Of a DNA stretch of 64,000 nucleotides, positions 26,541 to 34,112 are shown piece after piece. Position 1 is the first letter of the stretch; the number at the start of each line of letters is the position of its first letter. The stretch is from Firmicutes bacterium ADurb.Bin300 (GTDB lineage Bacteria; Bacillota; Clostridia; Oscillospirales; Acutalibacteraceae): the NCBI GenBank assembly GCA_002069015.1, contig MWBL01000002.1, forward strand, positions 25,816 to 89,815, given 5' to 3'. The position numbers were made by a program, and so were the translations under genes. The notes under the pieces are model-generated. The model had not been told where the DNA came from and did not search any database. It saw nothing but the letters and a program-made list of their open reading frames with translations.

Positions 26541-26616
26541 TGGTGGAGCATAGCGGGATCGAACCGCTGACCTCTACACTGCCAGTGTAGCGCTCTCCCA
26601 GCTGAGCTATACCCCC
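26541..26616 (-). tRNA. tRNA-Ala (GGC), acceptor stem mismatched
   Basis: D-arm, anticodon arm (CTACA-CTGGCAG-TGTAG, anticodon GGC) and T-arm (AGCGG/CCGCT) fold normally and CCA is encoded. The 5' strand GGGGGTA opposes ATGCTCC, giving three mismatches at the inner end of the acceptor stem (positions 5-68, 6-67, 7-66). A one-base shift restores seven pairs but removes one linker base. The 5' half is identical to the intact tRNA-Ala at 28007-28082, so this may be a chimera made by recombination. It may be non-functional. Confidence 0.8.
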
Positions 26617-26875
26617 GCGTTGGGAAGAAACGAGATATTCAGTTTTTAATTTTGCGAGTCACTCAGCCGTTTTGCTGTTGTGCCTTTATCAACGTCATGA
26701 GACCTCTTGACTGCCAGTTTGACTATCGCGCAATACGGTAAGACGCTTTCTGATTATTCTCAATCAAGCGTTTGAGTTTGGTATAGCTGAGGGTTTATTA
26801 AAACACAACCCTTGTGACAGGGTTAAATTGCCTATAGAACGCAGTCACAGGAAAACTGACTTCTACAACTAATAA

Positions 26876-26923
26876 ATATAGTTTTTAAAACCTATTGACT
26901 TTTTAAAAACTATATGGTAATAT
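26876..26923 (+). promoter_or_regulatory. promoter inside a 15-bp inverted repeat
   Basis: ATATAGTTTTTAAAA (26876-26890) and TTTTAAAAACTATAT (26901-26915) are perfect arms 10 bases apart. TTGACT (26895-26900) lies mostly in the gap and TAATAT (26918-26923) follows after 17 bases. A dimeric repressor bound here would cover the -35 box. Confidence 0.7.
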
Positions 26924-26958
26924 ATGGTTGCATATTTATAAAAATGGAGGTGAATTTA

Positions 26959-27063
26959 ATGGATACGATCATAGATATTTTAACTGGAATTTTTGGTGAT
27001 TTCGACCTTGACAGCATTATTGCTTTTATTAAGGAGTTTTTCATTATGCCCATTCCAATGTAA
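26959..27063 (+). CDS. 34-residue hydrophobic peptide
   Basis: The ORF has GGAGG 8 bases before its ATG and is framed by a promoter and a terminator, so it is very likely expressed. The peptide begins MDTIIDILTGIFGDFD and ends FFIMPIPM. It alternates Ile/Leu/Phe with Asp and looks amphipathic, with a possible membrane-seeking C-terminal half (SIIAFIKEFF). It has no Cys and only one Lys. A type I toxin-like or signal-peptide role is possible; no family is recognised. Confidence 0.6.
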   Translation: MDTIIDILTGIFGDFDLDSIIAFIKEFFIMPIPM

Positions 27064-27075
27064 AATTTTAATGCA

Positions 27076-27110
27076 AAATGACGGCGCTTGTAACAGCGCC
27101 GTCATTTTTT
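27076..27110 (+). terminator. terminator of the 34-codon ORF
   Basis: A perfect 13-bp stem AAATGACGGCGCT/AGCGCCGTCATTT with a 6-base loop is followed by TTT. Confidence 0.9.
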
Positions 27111-27875
27111 AAATAGTTATAAGCAGTAAAATTAAAGCCTGCCGGAAAAGCGTTATTAGCGAACTCAATGAATTACTGGAGGTGGCAGCGGGGGATATTT
27201 TGTATCCGATTATCGTAATGGCGGCTCACTTCGGTCTAAGGAGGAGTGAGATAGCAGGGCTTAGATGGAGAGATATCAACCTCAAGGAGCAATATTTTTG
27301 GATAGAGCACACTATATCAAAAGTGAATTATGCCGTAGCTAAAGATAAAGCTAAGAACAGGTCAAGCCACAGGCGGATGCCGTTTGGGGATGACACTCTT
27401 GAAATGTTGATAGCGTTAAAAGATACAGAGGACGAAAATAGAAAACTGTATGACAACACATACAGTGAGAATGATTATGTTTTCAAGTGGCCTGATGGCA
27501 GACCTATCTCTGTCGATTATATATCTCAGCATTTTTCTAAGATATTGAGAGATAATAATTTAAGACATATCAGGTTTCACGATTTAAGACACAGCTGTGC
27601 TACGCTTCTTCACGCGAGCGGACACTCTATCAAGGCAATTTCCTCGTGGCTCGGTCATTCAAATATAGGGATAACTGCAGACATATACACACATTTTTCA
27701 GACAATGATAAAACACAGATGTCTGATGACCTTGACAGTCTACTAAAAAAGCCTTATAGGTCTGAACTGGAACCGATGGCAAAAGAGGTGGAGGTTCCCT
27801 ATCAAAAAAACTCAAATATAATTCCGTTTCCCTTGCATAAAGTAAACGAAAAGACCATGTAAAAAAAAAGAGCTC

Positions 27876-27917
27876 CGGCAGATTACGGCAGATTTTACGG
27901 CAGATTTACGGCAGATT
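27876..27917. repeat. four direct CGGCAGATT repeats next to the integrase end
   Basis: CGGCAGATT occurs at 27876, 27886, 27898 and 27909, spaced 10 to 12 bases. Short direct repeats between int and the tRNA are typical of arm-type integrase binding sites. Confidence 0.6.
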
Positions 27918-28006
27918 TGCAATAAAAAAGAGAGAAATATCCTAAAAGATAAAAAAGCCGAAGTCGCGAAACCCGCGACCCCAGCCAATCCCCAGCGTTT
28001 TTATTT

Positions 28007-28082
28007 TGGTGGAGATAAGGAGGCTCGAACTCCTGACCTCTTGACTGCCAGTCAAGCGCTCTCCCAGCTGAGCTATACCCCC
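28007..28082 (-). tRNA. tRNA-Ala (GGC)
   Basis: A complete cloverleaf: acceptor GGGGGTA/TATCTCC, D-arm GCTC/GAGC, anticodon arm CTTGA-CTGGCAG-TCAAG with anticodon GGC, T-arm AGGAG/CTCCT, encoded CCA. Its 3' end faces the truncated integrase, so it is the likely chromosomal attachment site of the neighbouring element. Confidence 0.95.
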
Positions 28083-28212
28083 GCAACAAGGCGTTTTTAC
28101 GGCACAGCTATACTAACATATTGAAAGCCGGTTTTCAAGTGCTTTTTTAAAATTTCAGACCCTTTTATAGAAAGTGTTAACTAAAGGCGCGATGGCAGCA
28201 TCGTGCTTGTTA

Positions 28213-28779
28213 TTATAAGCTATCGGCGTATTTACTTAACACTCTTGACAAACGCGCTATAGGCAGCCCCATTACGTTAAAATAATCTCCGCGTATCTTT
28301 TTTACAAGAACGCAGCCGATACCCTGAATTCCGTATGCGCCCGCCTTGTCAAACGGCTCTTTAGTGTCGATATAATTGTTGATTTCACTGTTTGAAAGCT
28401 CGTAAAATGTGACAAGCGTTTTTTCCGAGAAGGTTTCAAAATTTTTTGATTTTGCAACCGTTACACCTGTATAAACAATATGGGTTTTACCGCTTAAGGT
28501 TTTAAGCATATCAAACGCTTCATCACGACTTCTTGGCTTTCCGAGTATTTGTCCGTCGATTTCGACAATAGTGTCGGCGCAGACAACAACATCATCATCG
28601 TTTACAAGCTGTATTGCGGTTTGCGCCTTAGTGAGACTAAGCTGCTGTGCTACTTGCTTTGCATTCAGATTTTCCGGTACGCTTTCGTCCGCGTTCGGAT
28701 TGATAACGCTGAAGCTGTATCCCGCAAGCCTCATAATTTCTCTTCTTCGCGGTGAAGCGGAAGCTAAAACAAGTGCCAT
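28213..28779 (-). CDS. maf: Maf-family nucleotide pyrophosphatase
   Basis: The 188-residue protein starts MALVLASASPRRREIM, the Maf signature, with VVVCADTIVEIDGQILGKP and EPFDKAGAYGIQG. Maf enzymes hydrolyse non-canonical or excess nucleoside triphosphates (dTTP/UTP pyrophosphatase type) and affect septum formation. The ATG at 28779 is 4 bases after the upstream stop; the longer in-frame extension is not conserved in this family. It is the last gene of the Rnf-like operon. Confidence 0.92.
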   Translation of the reverse strand: MALVLASASPRRREIMRLAGYSFSVINPNADESVPENLNAKQVAQQLSLTKAQTAIQLVNDDDVVVCADTIVEIDGQILGKPRSRDEAFDMLKTLSGKTHIVYTGVTVAKSKNFETFSEKTLVTFYELSNSEINNYIDTKEPFDKAGAYGIQGIGCVLVKKIRGDYFNVMGLPIARLSRVLSKYADSL

Positions 28780-28783
28780 ATTA

Positions 28784-29662
28784 TCAGCCCGCCAATATTT
28801 CGTCATAACGAGTGAGTGTGTCAAGTCCCCATTCGATAGCTAATTCGGCATCCTCTATGCCCTCGAATTCAACGCTTATAAAGTCATCATAGCCGTCTCT
28901 CAGAAGAGTTGACATGCATTGAAAAACAGGCACGCAGCCGTGACCGATAATAGCCCCTCGAAGATAGTTTCCCGCTCTTGTTTGAAAAAAGCCGTTTACA
29001 GGGGCGATATTGTCACCGCTTTTGAAGTGGAAATCCTTGGCGTGGACGTGGAAAACGTATTGAGAAAGCCTCCCGACTGCCTTAACGGGGTCCTCGTCCG
29101 CACAAAGAAAATTACCCATATCGAAAAGAAGTCCGAAGTTCTCGTGCCCGACACCGTTTACAATTTGTTCGACCCTTGTGCTTTCCTGACAGAAGAAACC
29201 GTGATTTTCTATCATCGTACGAATACCGAGCGTATGAGCATACTCGGATACCTCTTTACACCCTTGCACGATATAGGGGAGAGCCTCATTAAAGCCTCTT
29301 TGATTTCTGACTTCTTTTTTCCAGCCGCCCGTTGCATCATGGCGCATACCCGAAACACCGAGGGCTTTTGCGATATCAACCTCTTTTTTTAGTCTTTCGA
29401 TTTCTGACTCAAGAGTTCTGCCCACAGGATATAAAAAGTTTGCGCCTATTGTGTAGTTTACCGGTGTTATACCGACTCTTTCACACTCGTTACGAAGCTC
29501 ATCGGCATAGGAGGTCTTATCGACACTCACAGGAGGGTGAATTTCGGCAAATTCGATGCCTTCAAACCCTATTTTTTTGGCAAGGGAAATCAAATCCTTT
29601 TCGGTTTTATTACCGTTTTTTGTTAGCTGCGAAAAGCTGTAGCTGCTGACAGAAAATTTCAT
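28784..29662 (-). CDS. sugar phosphate isomerase/epimerase (AP endonuclease 2-like TIM barrel)
   Basis: The 292-residue protein has the metal-binding pattern of the family: GFEGIEFAEIHP, TMIENHGFF (Glu and His), LLFDMGNFLC, FHVHAKDFHF, and VEFEG near the end. These proteins isomerise or epimerise sugars such as inosose, tagatose or hydroxypyruvate. The substrate is not clear. It sits between the Rnf-like module and maf, with 50 bases to rnfA. Confidence 0.85.
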   Translation of the reverse strand: MKFSVSSYSFSQLTKNGNKTEKDLISLAKKIGFEGIEFAEIHPPVSVDKTSYADELRNECERVGITPVNYTIGANFLYPVGRTLESEIERLKKEVDIAKALGVSGMRHDATGGWKKEVRNQRGFNEALPYIVQGCKEVSEYAHTLGIRTMIENHGFFCQESTRVEQIVNGVGHENFGLLFDMGNFLCADEDPVKAVGRLSQYVFHVHAKDFHFKSGDNIAPVNGFFQTRAGNYLRGAIIGHGCVPVFQCMSTLLRDGYDDFISVEFEGIEDAELAIEWGLDTLTRYDEILAG

Positions 29663-29712
29663 AATTATCCTCGTTTCTCCGCAAGGCGGATTATTTTTAT
29701 TTATGAAAAAGC

Positions 29713-30303
29713 CTAAATCATTAATACTCTGCCGGAAAGCGCATAAAGCCCCAGCGATATTAGCGCGGCATAAATGAAAACAGCGGGAGAGCCTTTAAAA
29801 GCGGGAGGTATTTCATCGTTTTCCCTGAGCCTTTTAACCCCCGCATTGATTAGTAAAACAGCTAAACAAAAGGCTGCGCCGGCACCCAAACCGTAACCTG
29901 CCGCCTTATAAATGTTAAAGCCAGACAGGTGATTTATCATCGGTATTGATAAAACAAGAGAGTTAAGAGCTGCCACCGAAAGTCTGCTTATTAGACCCTT
30001 ATCAGCCTTTAAGAGCATTGCAATTAAACAGGATGCCAAATAAAGCGCCGCTAAAACTCCAATATATATGAGATAATGGAAATGCTGATTTAACGCTTTT
30101 ATTTCAGGTATCAAGTCGAGTAAAACACAGATTATACTTAAGGATACCGAGAACATGGAAATAAAAGCGGAAAAAGCAAGCAGCCACTTCGGCTTTGCCG
30201 CCATACGGAAAGCTTCGCTTGAACCGAGCCCTCCGATAAGAACGGGATTTTGAACGGCAATAACAAAAAGAGCGGTTGAAGCTAAGCTGAAGGCGTAACT
30301 CAT
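29713..30303 (-). CDS. RnfA-like membrane protein lacking cluster cysteines
   Basis: The 196-residue protein has six membrane segments and aligns along its length with RnfA/RsxA, including the C-terminal PPAFKGSPAVFIYAALISLG, which matches the family's PAPFRGNA...LITAGLMSLA region. Classical RnfA has Cys in the LGLCPF loop and in the TNCAVLG loop; here they read LGSSEA (Ser29) and LNSLVL (Ser115). In Rnf/Nqr structures these cysteines, with two from RnfE, hold a [2Fe-2S] cluster in the membrane. That cluster cannot form in the usual way here. The gene overlaps the RnfE-like gene by 4 bases. Confidence 0.8.
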   Translation of the reverse strand: MSYAFSLASTALFVIAVQNPVLIGGLGSSEAFRMAAKPKWLLAFSAFISMFSVSLSIICVLLDLIPEIKALNQHFHYLIYIGVLAALYLASCLIAMLLKADKGLISRLSVAALNSLVLSIPMINHLSGFNIYKAAGYGLGAGAAFCLAVLLINAGVKRLRENDEIPPAFKGSPAVFIYAALISLGLYALSGRVLMI

Positions 30304-30956
30304 TTAGTGTCCTCCTCAATAATTATATCGGACACCATATCCTCTGTGTAATGAGGGTACAGTATGATTCTCAGTTTCCTTAATAATGCGGCAAGAAATC
30401 CGAGCGTTATAAGACCGCCGACAGGTAAAAGCATAATATTGAGCTTAAAAGCATGGTTTATCGGGAAATCGTAAAAAGTACCGCTGCCTGTAATTTCGCG
30501 AACTGCACCCGTCAAAAGTGCTACCGCCCCATATCCCGCTGCCGAAAAAAATGCGTGTATAAGAGCTTCCTTAAATTTGCTCTTAACATAGAATCTCTCA
30601 CAGTGAAGCGAAACGAGACTGCTTACAGTTATAAGGGGAACGGTAATTCCCAAAGCGGCGGCTTCATTGGGAACAATATCAGAGAAAAGAAAAGTCAAGG
30701 GTAAAAGGATTAAGGTGTTAATAGCCACATAAATTACGACCCTGATAAATCTCGGAACCTTTTTAAGGAGAAGAGAGGTTGCCAAGGCGTTTACAACAAG
30801 AACAAAAAAAGATGATGCCGCAACAAGTATGGCTGATTTAACGCTTGTCGAAACTGTTATAAGCGGGAACAAGCCGACAGCTTCTATAAGTGCGGGGTTT
30901 TTTACAATCAGCGTTTCGCGTATTATTTTTCGCAGTCTTGTTTTTTCGTCAATCAT
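30300..30956 (-). CDS. RnfE-like membrane protein lacking cluster cysteines
   Basis: The 218-residue protein matches RnfE/RsxE: KNPALIEAVGLFPLITVS corresponds to the NxALVQLLGLCPLLAVT loop and GAVREITGSGTFYD to the REIIGNGTLFD motif. The first cluster cysteine is Phe30. The second loop TVPLITVSSLVS has Ser113 in place of the Cys of TNC. One Cys remains at 119, six residues further on, outside the usual position. Six membrane segments are predicted. It overlaps both neighbours by 4 bases. Confidence 0.8.
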   Translation of the reverse strand: MIDEKTRLRKIIRETLIVKNPALIEAVGLFPLITVSTSVKSAILVAASSFFVLVVNALATSLLLKKVPRFIRVVIYVAINTLILLPLTFLFSDIVPNEAAALGITVPLITVSSLVSLHCERFYVKSKFKEALIHAFFSAAGYGAVALLTGAVREITGSGTFYDFPINHAFKLNIMLLPVGGLITLGFLAALLRKLRIILYPHYTEDMVSDIIIEEDTK

Positions 30957-31948
30957 AATTTTTCAGCCTCAAATTGCATATTTTTTGCTTTTTTTATCCC
31001 TGAACCAAACGTCTTCACGAACAGGGGAGAAAGTGCGTTCATTATCAAAATGGCGAAACAGCTTGAATCCTCATAAATGCCAACCCTTCGAAACAGCATT
31101 ACCATAATACCGGCAATCGCGCCGAATACAAAGCCCGGCAGAAGCTTATTAGGAGAGCAGTAAGGCATTGTTAAAAGAAAAAGTCCGCCGAAAAGAAGCA
31201 TTCCCGAGCAAAGCTCCATTATCACCGAATTAAAGCTTCCCGTCAAAATACGCGGGAAAAGAGCTGCAAATACGCCTGATGTAATAACATAACCCAAAAA
31301 TATGACGAATCTGTTCCTGTGCCTGACAAAAAAGTAAATGCTTGTTGCCAAAAGTACAAGCGCGCAAGTTGTTCCCATAGGGCCGGCATGCTCTCCTATA
31401 AGCGTTTTTGTTACCGATGTTATGCCTGGGTAAATGGAATTACCAAGGGAAAGAGAGGAGGCAAGAGAGGTTCCGCGGACAAATGCGGGATCGCTCATTG
31501 CGGTAACGGGATAGACAAGCGAGGGATAGGTGAAAACCGATGCCTCTGAGCAAACGCAGGCGAACGCAAGCGCACCTGCTGCAGGAACGAACGGGAGTTT
31601 GTCCCTGTTTCCGAATGGGAGAGAGCAGACAAAAAACGCGAAGGCAACGCAAGCCGCCAAAAAGGAAAAGGATACGCTTGCGGGAAGCATTAACACAATA
31701 AGAAGTCCTGTTACAGCAGCCGAGGAGGAAAAGAAAACGGGCTTTTTTTTCAGTAGGAGGTCACCGCAAAAGGAAAGTGCCAAGCTAAGCAGCACCGAGA
31801 AAAGGGCAAGCTTAACCGCTCTTTCTCCGTAATAATACCAAGCCATTAAAAGCGGAGTTGAGAGCATCAACAGGAGGTCTTTTTTATAGTCCGAAAAATT
31901 GGTATGACCGCAATTAATTTCCAATATATTGCAATTCCTTTCCAACAT
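30953..31948 (-). CDS. RnfD-like membrane protein
   Basis: The protein of about 331 residues has some ten membrane segments and the RnfD/NqrB layout. LLMLSTPLLMAWYYYG fits the first segment, and a conserved block near 170-215 reads VRGTSLASSLSLGNS then HAGPMGTTCALVLL. In RnfD a threonine in an SGAT motif carries covalent FMN; here the nearest candidate is VRGT, so flavinylation is uncertain. The start is unclear: TTG 31954, ATG 31948 and later TTG codons are possible and none has a strong ribosome site. It is first of the D-E-A operon; no rnfB, rnfC or rnfG is in the cluster. Confidence 0.75.
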   Translation of the reverse strand: MLERNCNILEINCGHTNFSDYKKDLLLMLSTPLLMAWYYYGERAVKLALFSVLLSLALSFCGDLLLKKKPVFFSSSAAVTGLLIVLMLPASVSFSFLAACVAFAFFVCSLPFGNRDKLPFVPAAGALAFACVCSEASVFTYPSLVYPVTAMSDPAFVRGTSLASSLSLGNSIYPGITSVTKTLIGEHAGPMGTTCALVLLATSIYFFVRHRNRFVIFLGYVITSGVFAALFPRILTGSFNSVIMELCSGMLLFGGLFLLTMPYCSPNKLLPGFVFGAIAGIMVMLFRRVGIYEDSSCFAILIMNALSPLFVKTFGSGIKKAKNMQFEAEKL

Positions 31949-32021
31949 TTCCAAAAAGTTATCATTGTGTACAGACTGTTTGCGTAATATGATAGTAATA
32001 GAGCCAAGGGGGTTTTAGCAA

Positions 32022-32633
32022 ATGAAAATCGAGCTGCATAATGAGGATAAGATAGTCGTACAATTAACGAGTATGGATCTCAAAACGCTCGATATTACAT
32101 ATGAGGATATGGACTACGCCAATATTGAGACGCGCCGTGTTATCTGGACTCTTCTTGATGAAGCACGCAGAGTATTGGGTAAGGATATCAGTACAACCGA
32201 GCGTATGCTTATTGAGGCGCTCCCGTCAGAGGACGGAGGGTGTGTACTTTATTTTACCGTGCTTCCGTCGTCAGGCTGTGAAAACAGCGGGAAAAGGCTT
32301 GTTATGAAGAAAGAGGCAGAGCCGATTTTGCTTTATACCGCAAACTGCGACAGCTTCATAGGGGCTATTGAAACGCTTAAAGGATGCAGGAACAAGCACA
32401 AAGGGTTTTCCAGTTATATTTTAGCCGGGGAATATTATACGGTTATTTACCCGAAACTTACGCAGAGCGAATACTTCATCACACACCTGTGCGAATTTTG
32501 CGATATTTATGAATCCGATATAAAAAAGATATCCGAAATCATAGAGTACGGGAAATATATCGAATCATTTTCTGAGAGAGGCGATAGCGGCTCCTCTGTC
32601 GCTTGCGCCGAAAATATAGCTTCCCGCAACTAA
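32022..32633 (+). CDS. mecA: MecA-like ClpC adaptor protein
   Basis: The 203-residue protein starts MKIELHNEDKIVVQLTSMDL and continues ISTTERMLIEALPSEDGGCVLYFT, the N-terminal substrate-binding domain of MecA/NegA. The C-terminal domain has ILLYTANCDSFIGAIETLKG and a terminal FCDIYESD. MecA proteins deliver substrates to the ClpCP protease. The ribosome site AAGGGGG precedes the ATG. The last 69 bases overlap the convergent rpe gene. It is divergent from the Rnf-like operon by about 70 bases. Confidence 0.8.
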   Translation: MKIELHNEDKIVVQLTSMDLKTLDITYEDMDYANIETRRVIWTLLDEARRVLGKDISTTERMLIEALPSEDGGCVLYFTVLPSSGCENSGKRLVMKKEAEPILLYTANCDSFIGAIETLKGCRNKHKGFSSYILAGEYYTVIYPKLTQSEYFITHLCEFCDIYESDIKKISEIIEYGKYIESFSERGDSGSSVACAENIASRN

Positions 32634-33215
32634 GACATTTGCTCCCGCTTGTATGCATAGCTTAGCAGTTTTGTCATTAATTCCGCCGTCAACCTGGATG
32701 TCAATATCAGGTTTTTTCATCCTGATTTCAGTAATTTTAGGTAAGACGGAGGCTTTGAAATCTTGACCTGCGAAACCGGGTTCTACCGTCATAACCAGCA
32801 CCATATCAATATCATCCAAAAAGGGAAATACAGACTTTGCGGGAGTATTGGGCTTAAGCGAAAAAGCGGCCTTTACCCCGCGGTCTTTTATTTTTTCTAT
32901 CGCTTTTTCGGCAGGACATGAACCGCCGAAGCATTCGGTGTGGACTGTAATTATGTCTGCCCCCGCGTCGGCAAAGTCATCTACAAATAAAAGGGGATTA
33001 GTAATCATTAAATGAACGTCAAAGCAAATATTCGTTACTTTCCTAAGACTCCTGACAACGGGCGCACCGATTGTTATATTCGGCACGAAATGACCGTCCA
33101 TAACATCGATGTGAAGCATATCCGCGCCGAGCGCTTCTATCTCACTAATTTCCTCTTTGAGCTTTGAATAGTCGCACGAAAGGAGAGAAGGGGATATTTT
33201 AATCGGTCTTTCCAT
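32565..33215 (-). CDS. rpe: ribulose-phosphate 3-epimerase
   Basis: The 216-residue TIM-barrel protein has ISPSLLSCDYSKL, LHIDVMDGHFVPNI, FDVHLMI, MTVEPGFAGQ and VDGGIN, all diagnostic for Rpe. It interconverts ribulose-5-P and xylulose-5-P in the pentose phosphate pathway. The second ATG at 33215 is preferred, as GGAGG is 6 bases away. It is the last gene of the rimP operon, overlaps ribF by 17 bases, and its 3' end runs 69 bases into the opposite mecA-like gene. Confidence 0.96.
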   Translation of the reverse strand: MERPIKISPSLLSCDYSKLKEEISEIEALGADMLHIDVMDGHFVPNITIGAPVVRSLRKVTNICFDVHLMITNPLLFVDDFADAGADIITVHTECFGGSCPAEKAIEKIKDRGVKAAFSLKPNTPAKSVFPFLDDIDMVLVMTVEPGFAGQDFKASVLPKITEIRMKKPDIDIQVDGGINDKTAKLCIQAGANVLVAGSYIFGASDRGAAIASLRK

Positions 33216-34110
33216 CATATTCCTCCCAAAGTCTTAAAGCTTTTTCCCTGTCTGAACGAATCCGGTTTTTTAACTCCTCAAGCGATGCGAATTTTATTTC
33301 GTCACGAAGTCTTTCGGTTAGGGCGACACGAATATTCTCGCCGTAAAGCGTTTCGTTTATGCCTATTATATGCGTTTCGCTGCCCAAAACACCATCACTT
33401 ACGGTAGGGCGCAGACCTATATTGGTAACAGAGGGATAAAACCTCTTTTTTACAAGAGCATAAGAAGCGTAAACACCGAATTTCGGTATGATAAAATCAT
33501 TAGGGAAATGCTGGTTTATCGTCGGAAATCCTAATTCTCTGCCGAGCTTTCTGCTCTCTTGCACCGGGAAATCATATGAAAAGTGTCTGCCCAGCATATT
33601 ACTCGCGCTTATAACGTTTCCTTTTTCAAGAGCGTCTCTTATTCTTGACGAGCTTACGGGCAGGTCCTCATACATTACGGCGCCGGCTACCTTTAAGCGT
33701 ATACCGTTGTCATCACAAAGCTGTTTAAGAGTCATTGTATCGCCTTCGGCGTTTTTGCCGAAATGGTAGTTAAAGCCGCACGAAATCTGGTTGATGCCCA
33801 ATTTGCGGGTGATAGAGACAATAAAATCCTCACAACTCAAATTCATCAGGGAGGGGAAGTCTACATAAACGGGGGTTATGCCCATTTCCTTCAGCAAGGC
33901 AATTTCATGGTTTTTTGTTATCAATCTTTTCGGTGCATTGCCGCAAAGGTAAAGCAAGGGATGCTCGTTGAACATAAGAATAAGGGGAACCTCTGAGCTC
34001 CTGCAATCAACGGCTTTTTCTATTACACTCCTGTGCCCCGTGTGCAGTCCGTCGAATGTACCAAGGGCTACAGAGGAGGCTTTTATTTTTTTTAGCGTAA
34101 AATTATCCAT
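33199..34110 (-). CDS. ribF: riboflavin kinase / FAD synthetase
   Basis: The 303-residue bifunctional protein has the nucleotidyltransferase start SVALGTFDGLHTGHRSVI and SSSRIRDAL, then the kinase domain with LGFPTINQ and YGVYASY-type sequence (FGVYASYALV, then TNIGLRPTV). It makes FMN and FAD from riboflavin. ATG 34110 is used: it is 2 bases after the truB stop and opens the conserved N-terminus. Placement after truB is the usual order in Gram-positives. Confidence 0.95.
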   Translation of the reverse strand: MDNFTLKKIKASSVALGTFDGLHTGHRSVIEKAVDCRSSEVPLILMFNEHPLLYLCGNAPKRLITKNHEIALLKEMGITPVYVDFPSLMNLSCEDFIVSITRKLGINQISCGFNYHFGKNAEGDTMTLKQLCDDNGIRLKVAGAVMYEDLPVSSSRIRDALEKGNVISASNMLGRHFSYDFPVQESRKLGRELGFPTINQHFPNDFIIPKFGVYASYALVKKRFYPSVTNIGLRPTVSDGVLGSETHIIGINETLYGENIRVALTERLRDEIKFASLEELKNRIRSDREKALRLWEEYDGKTD

Positions 34111-34112
34111 AA

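Larger units (their letters stand above)
26870..27153 (+). mobile_element. ~285-bp insertion carrying promoter, 34-codon ORF and terminator
   Basis: This segment interrupts the integrase reading frame between FYN and ISEL. It contains a 15-bp perfect inverted repeat around a promoter, a small ORF with a strong ribosome site and a strong terminator. No clear terminal inverted repeats or target duplication are visible, so the insertion mechanism is unknown. Confidence 0.5.
26723..27862 (+). pseudogene. int: phage integrase (tyrosine recombinase) gene split by a small insertion
   Basis: The left part (26723-26869) reads LSRNTVRRFLIILNQAFEF, then EGLLKHNPCDRVKLP and ERSHRKTDFYN before a stop. 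The right part resumes as ISELNELLEVAAGDILYP (about 27154) and runs to 27862 with GLRRSEIAGLRW (first Arg), HDLRHSCATLLHASG (HxxR), LGHSNIGITADIYTH (His and catalytic Tyr). The two parts join naturally if about 280 bases (26870-27153) are removed. The N-terminal domain is also missing. The surviving C-terminal frame could start at GTG 27182 as a 226-residue truncated protein. It points toward the 3' end of the intact tRNA-Ala, the usual position of an integrase next to its att site. Confidence 0.8.

Noticed and set aside
27877-27921. CRISPR-like direct repeats
   Set aside because: Units are only 9 bases with 1-3 base spacers; no CRISPR array or cas gene is in the window.
27895-28089. 64-codon frame MLRGYSSAGRALDWQSRGQEFEPP...
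   Set aside because: It is the well-known false protein read from a tRNA gene.
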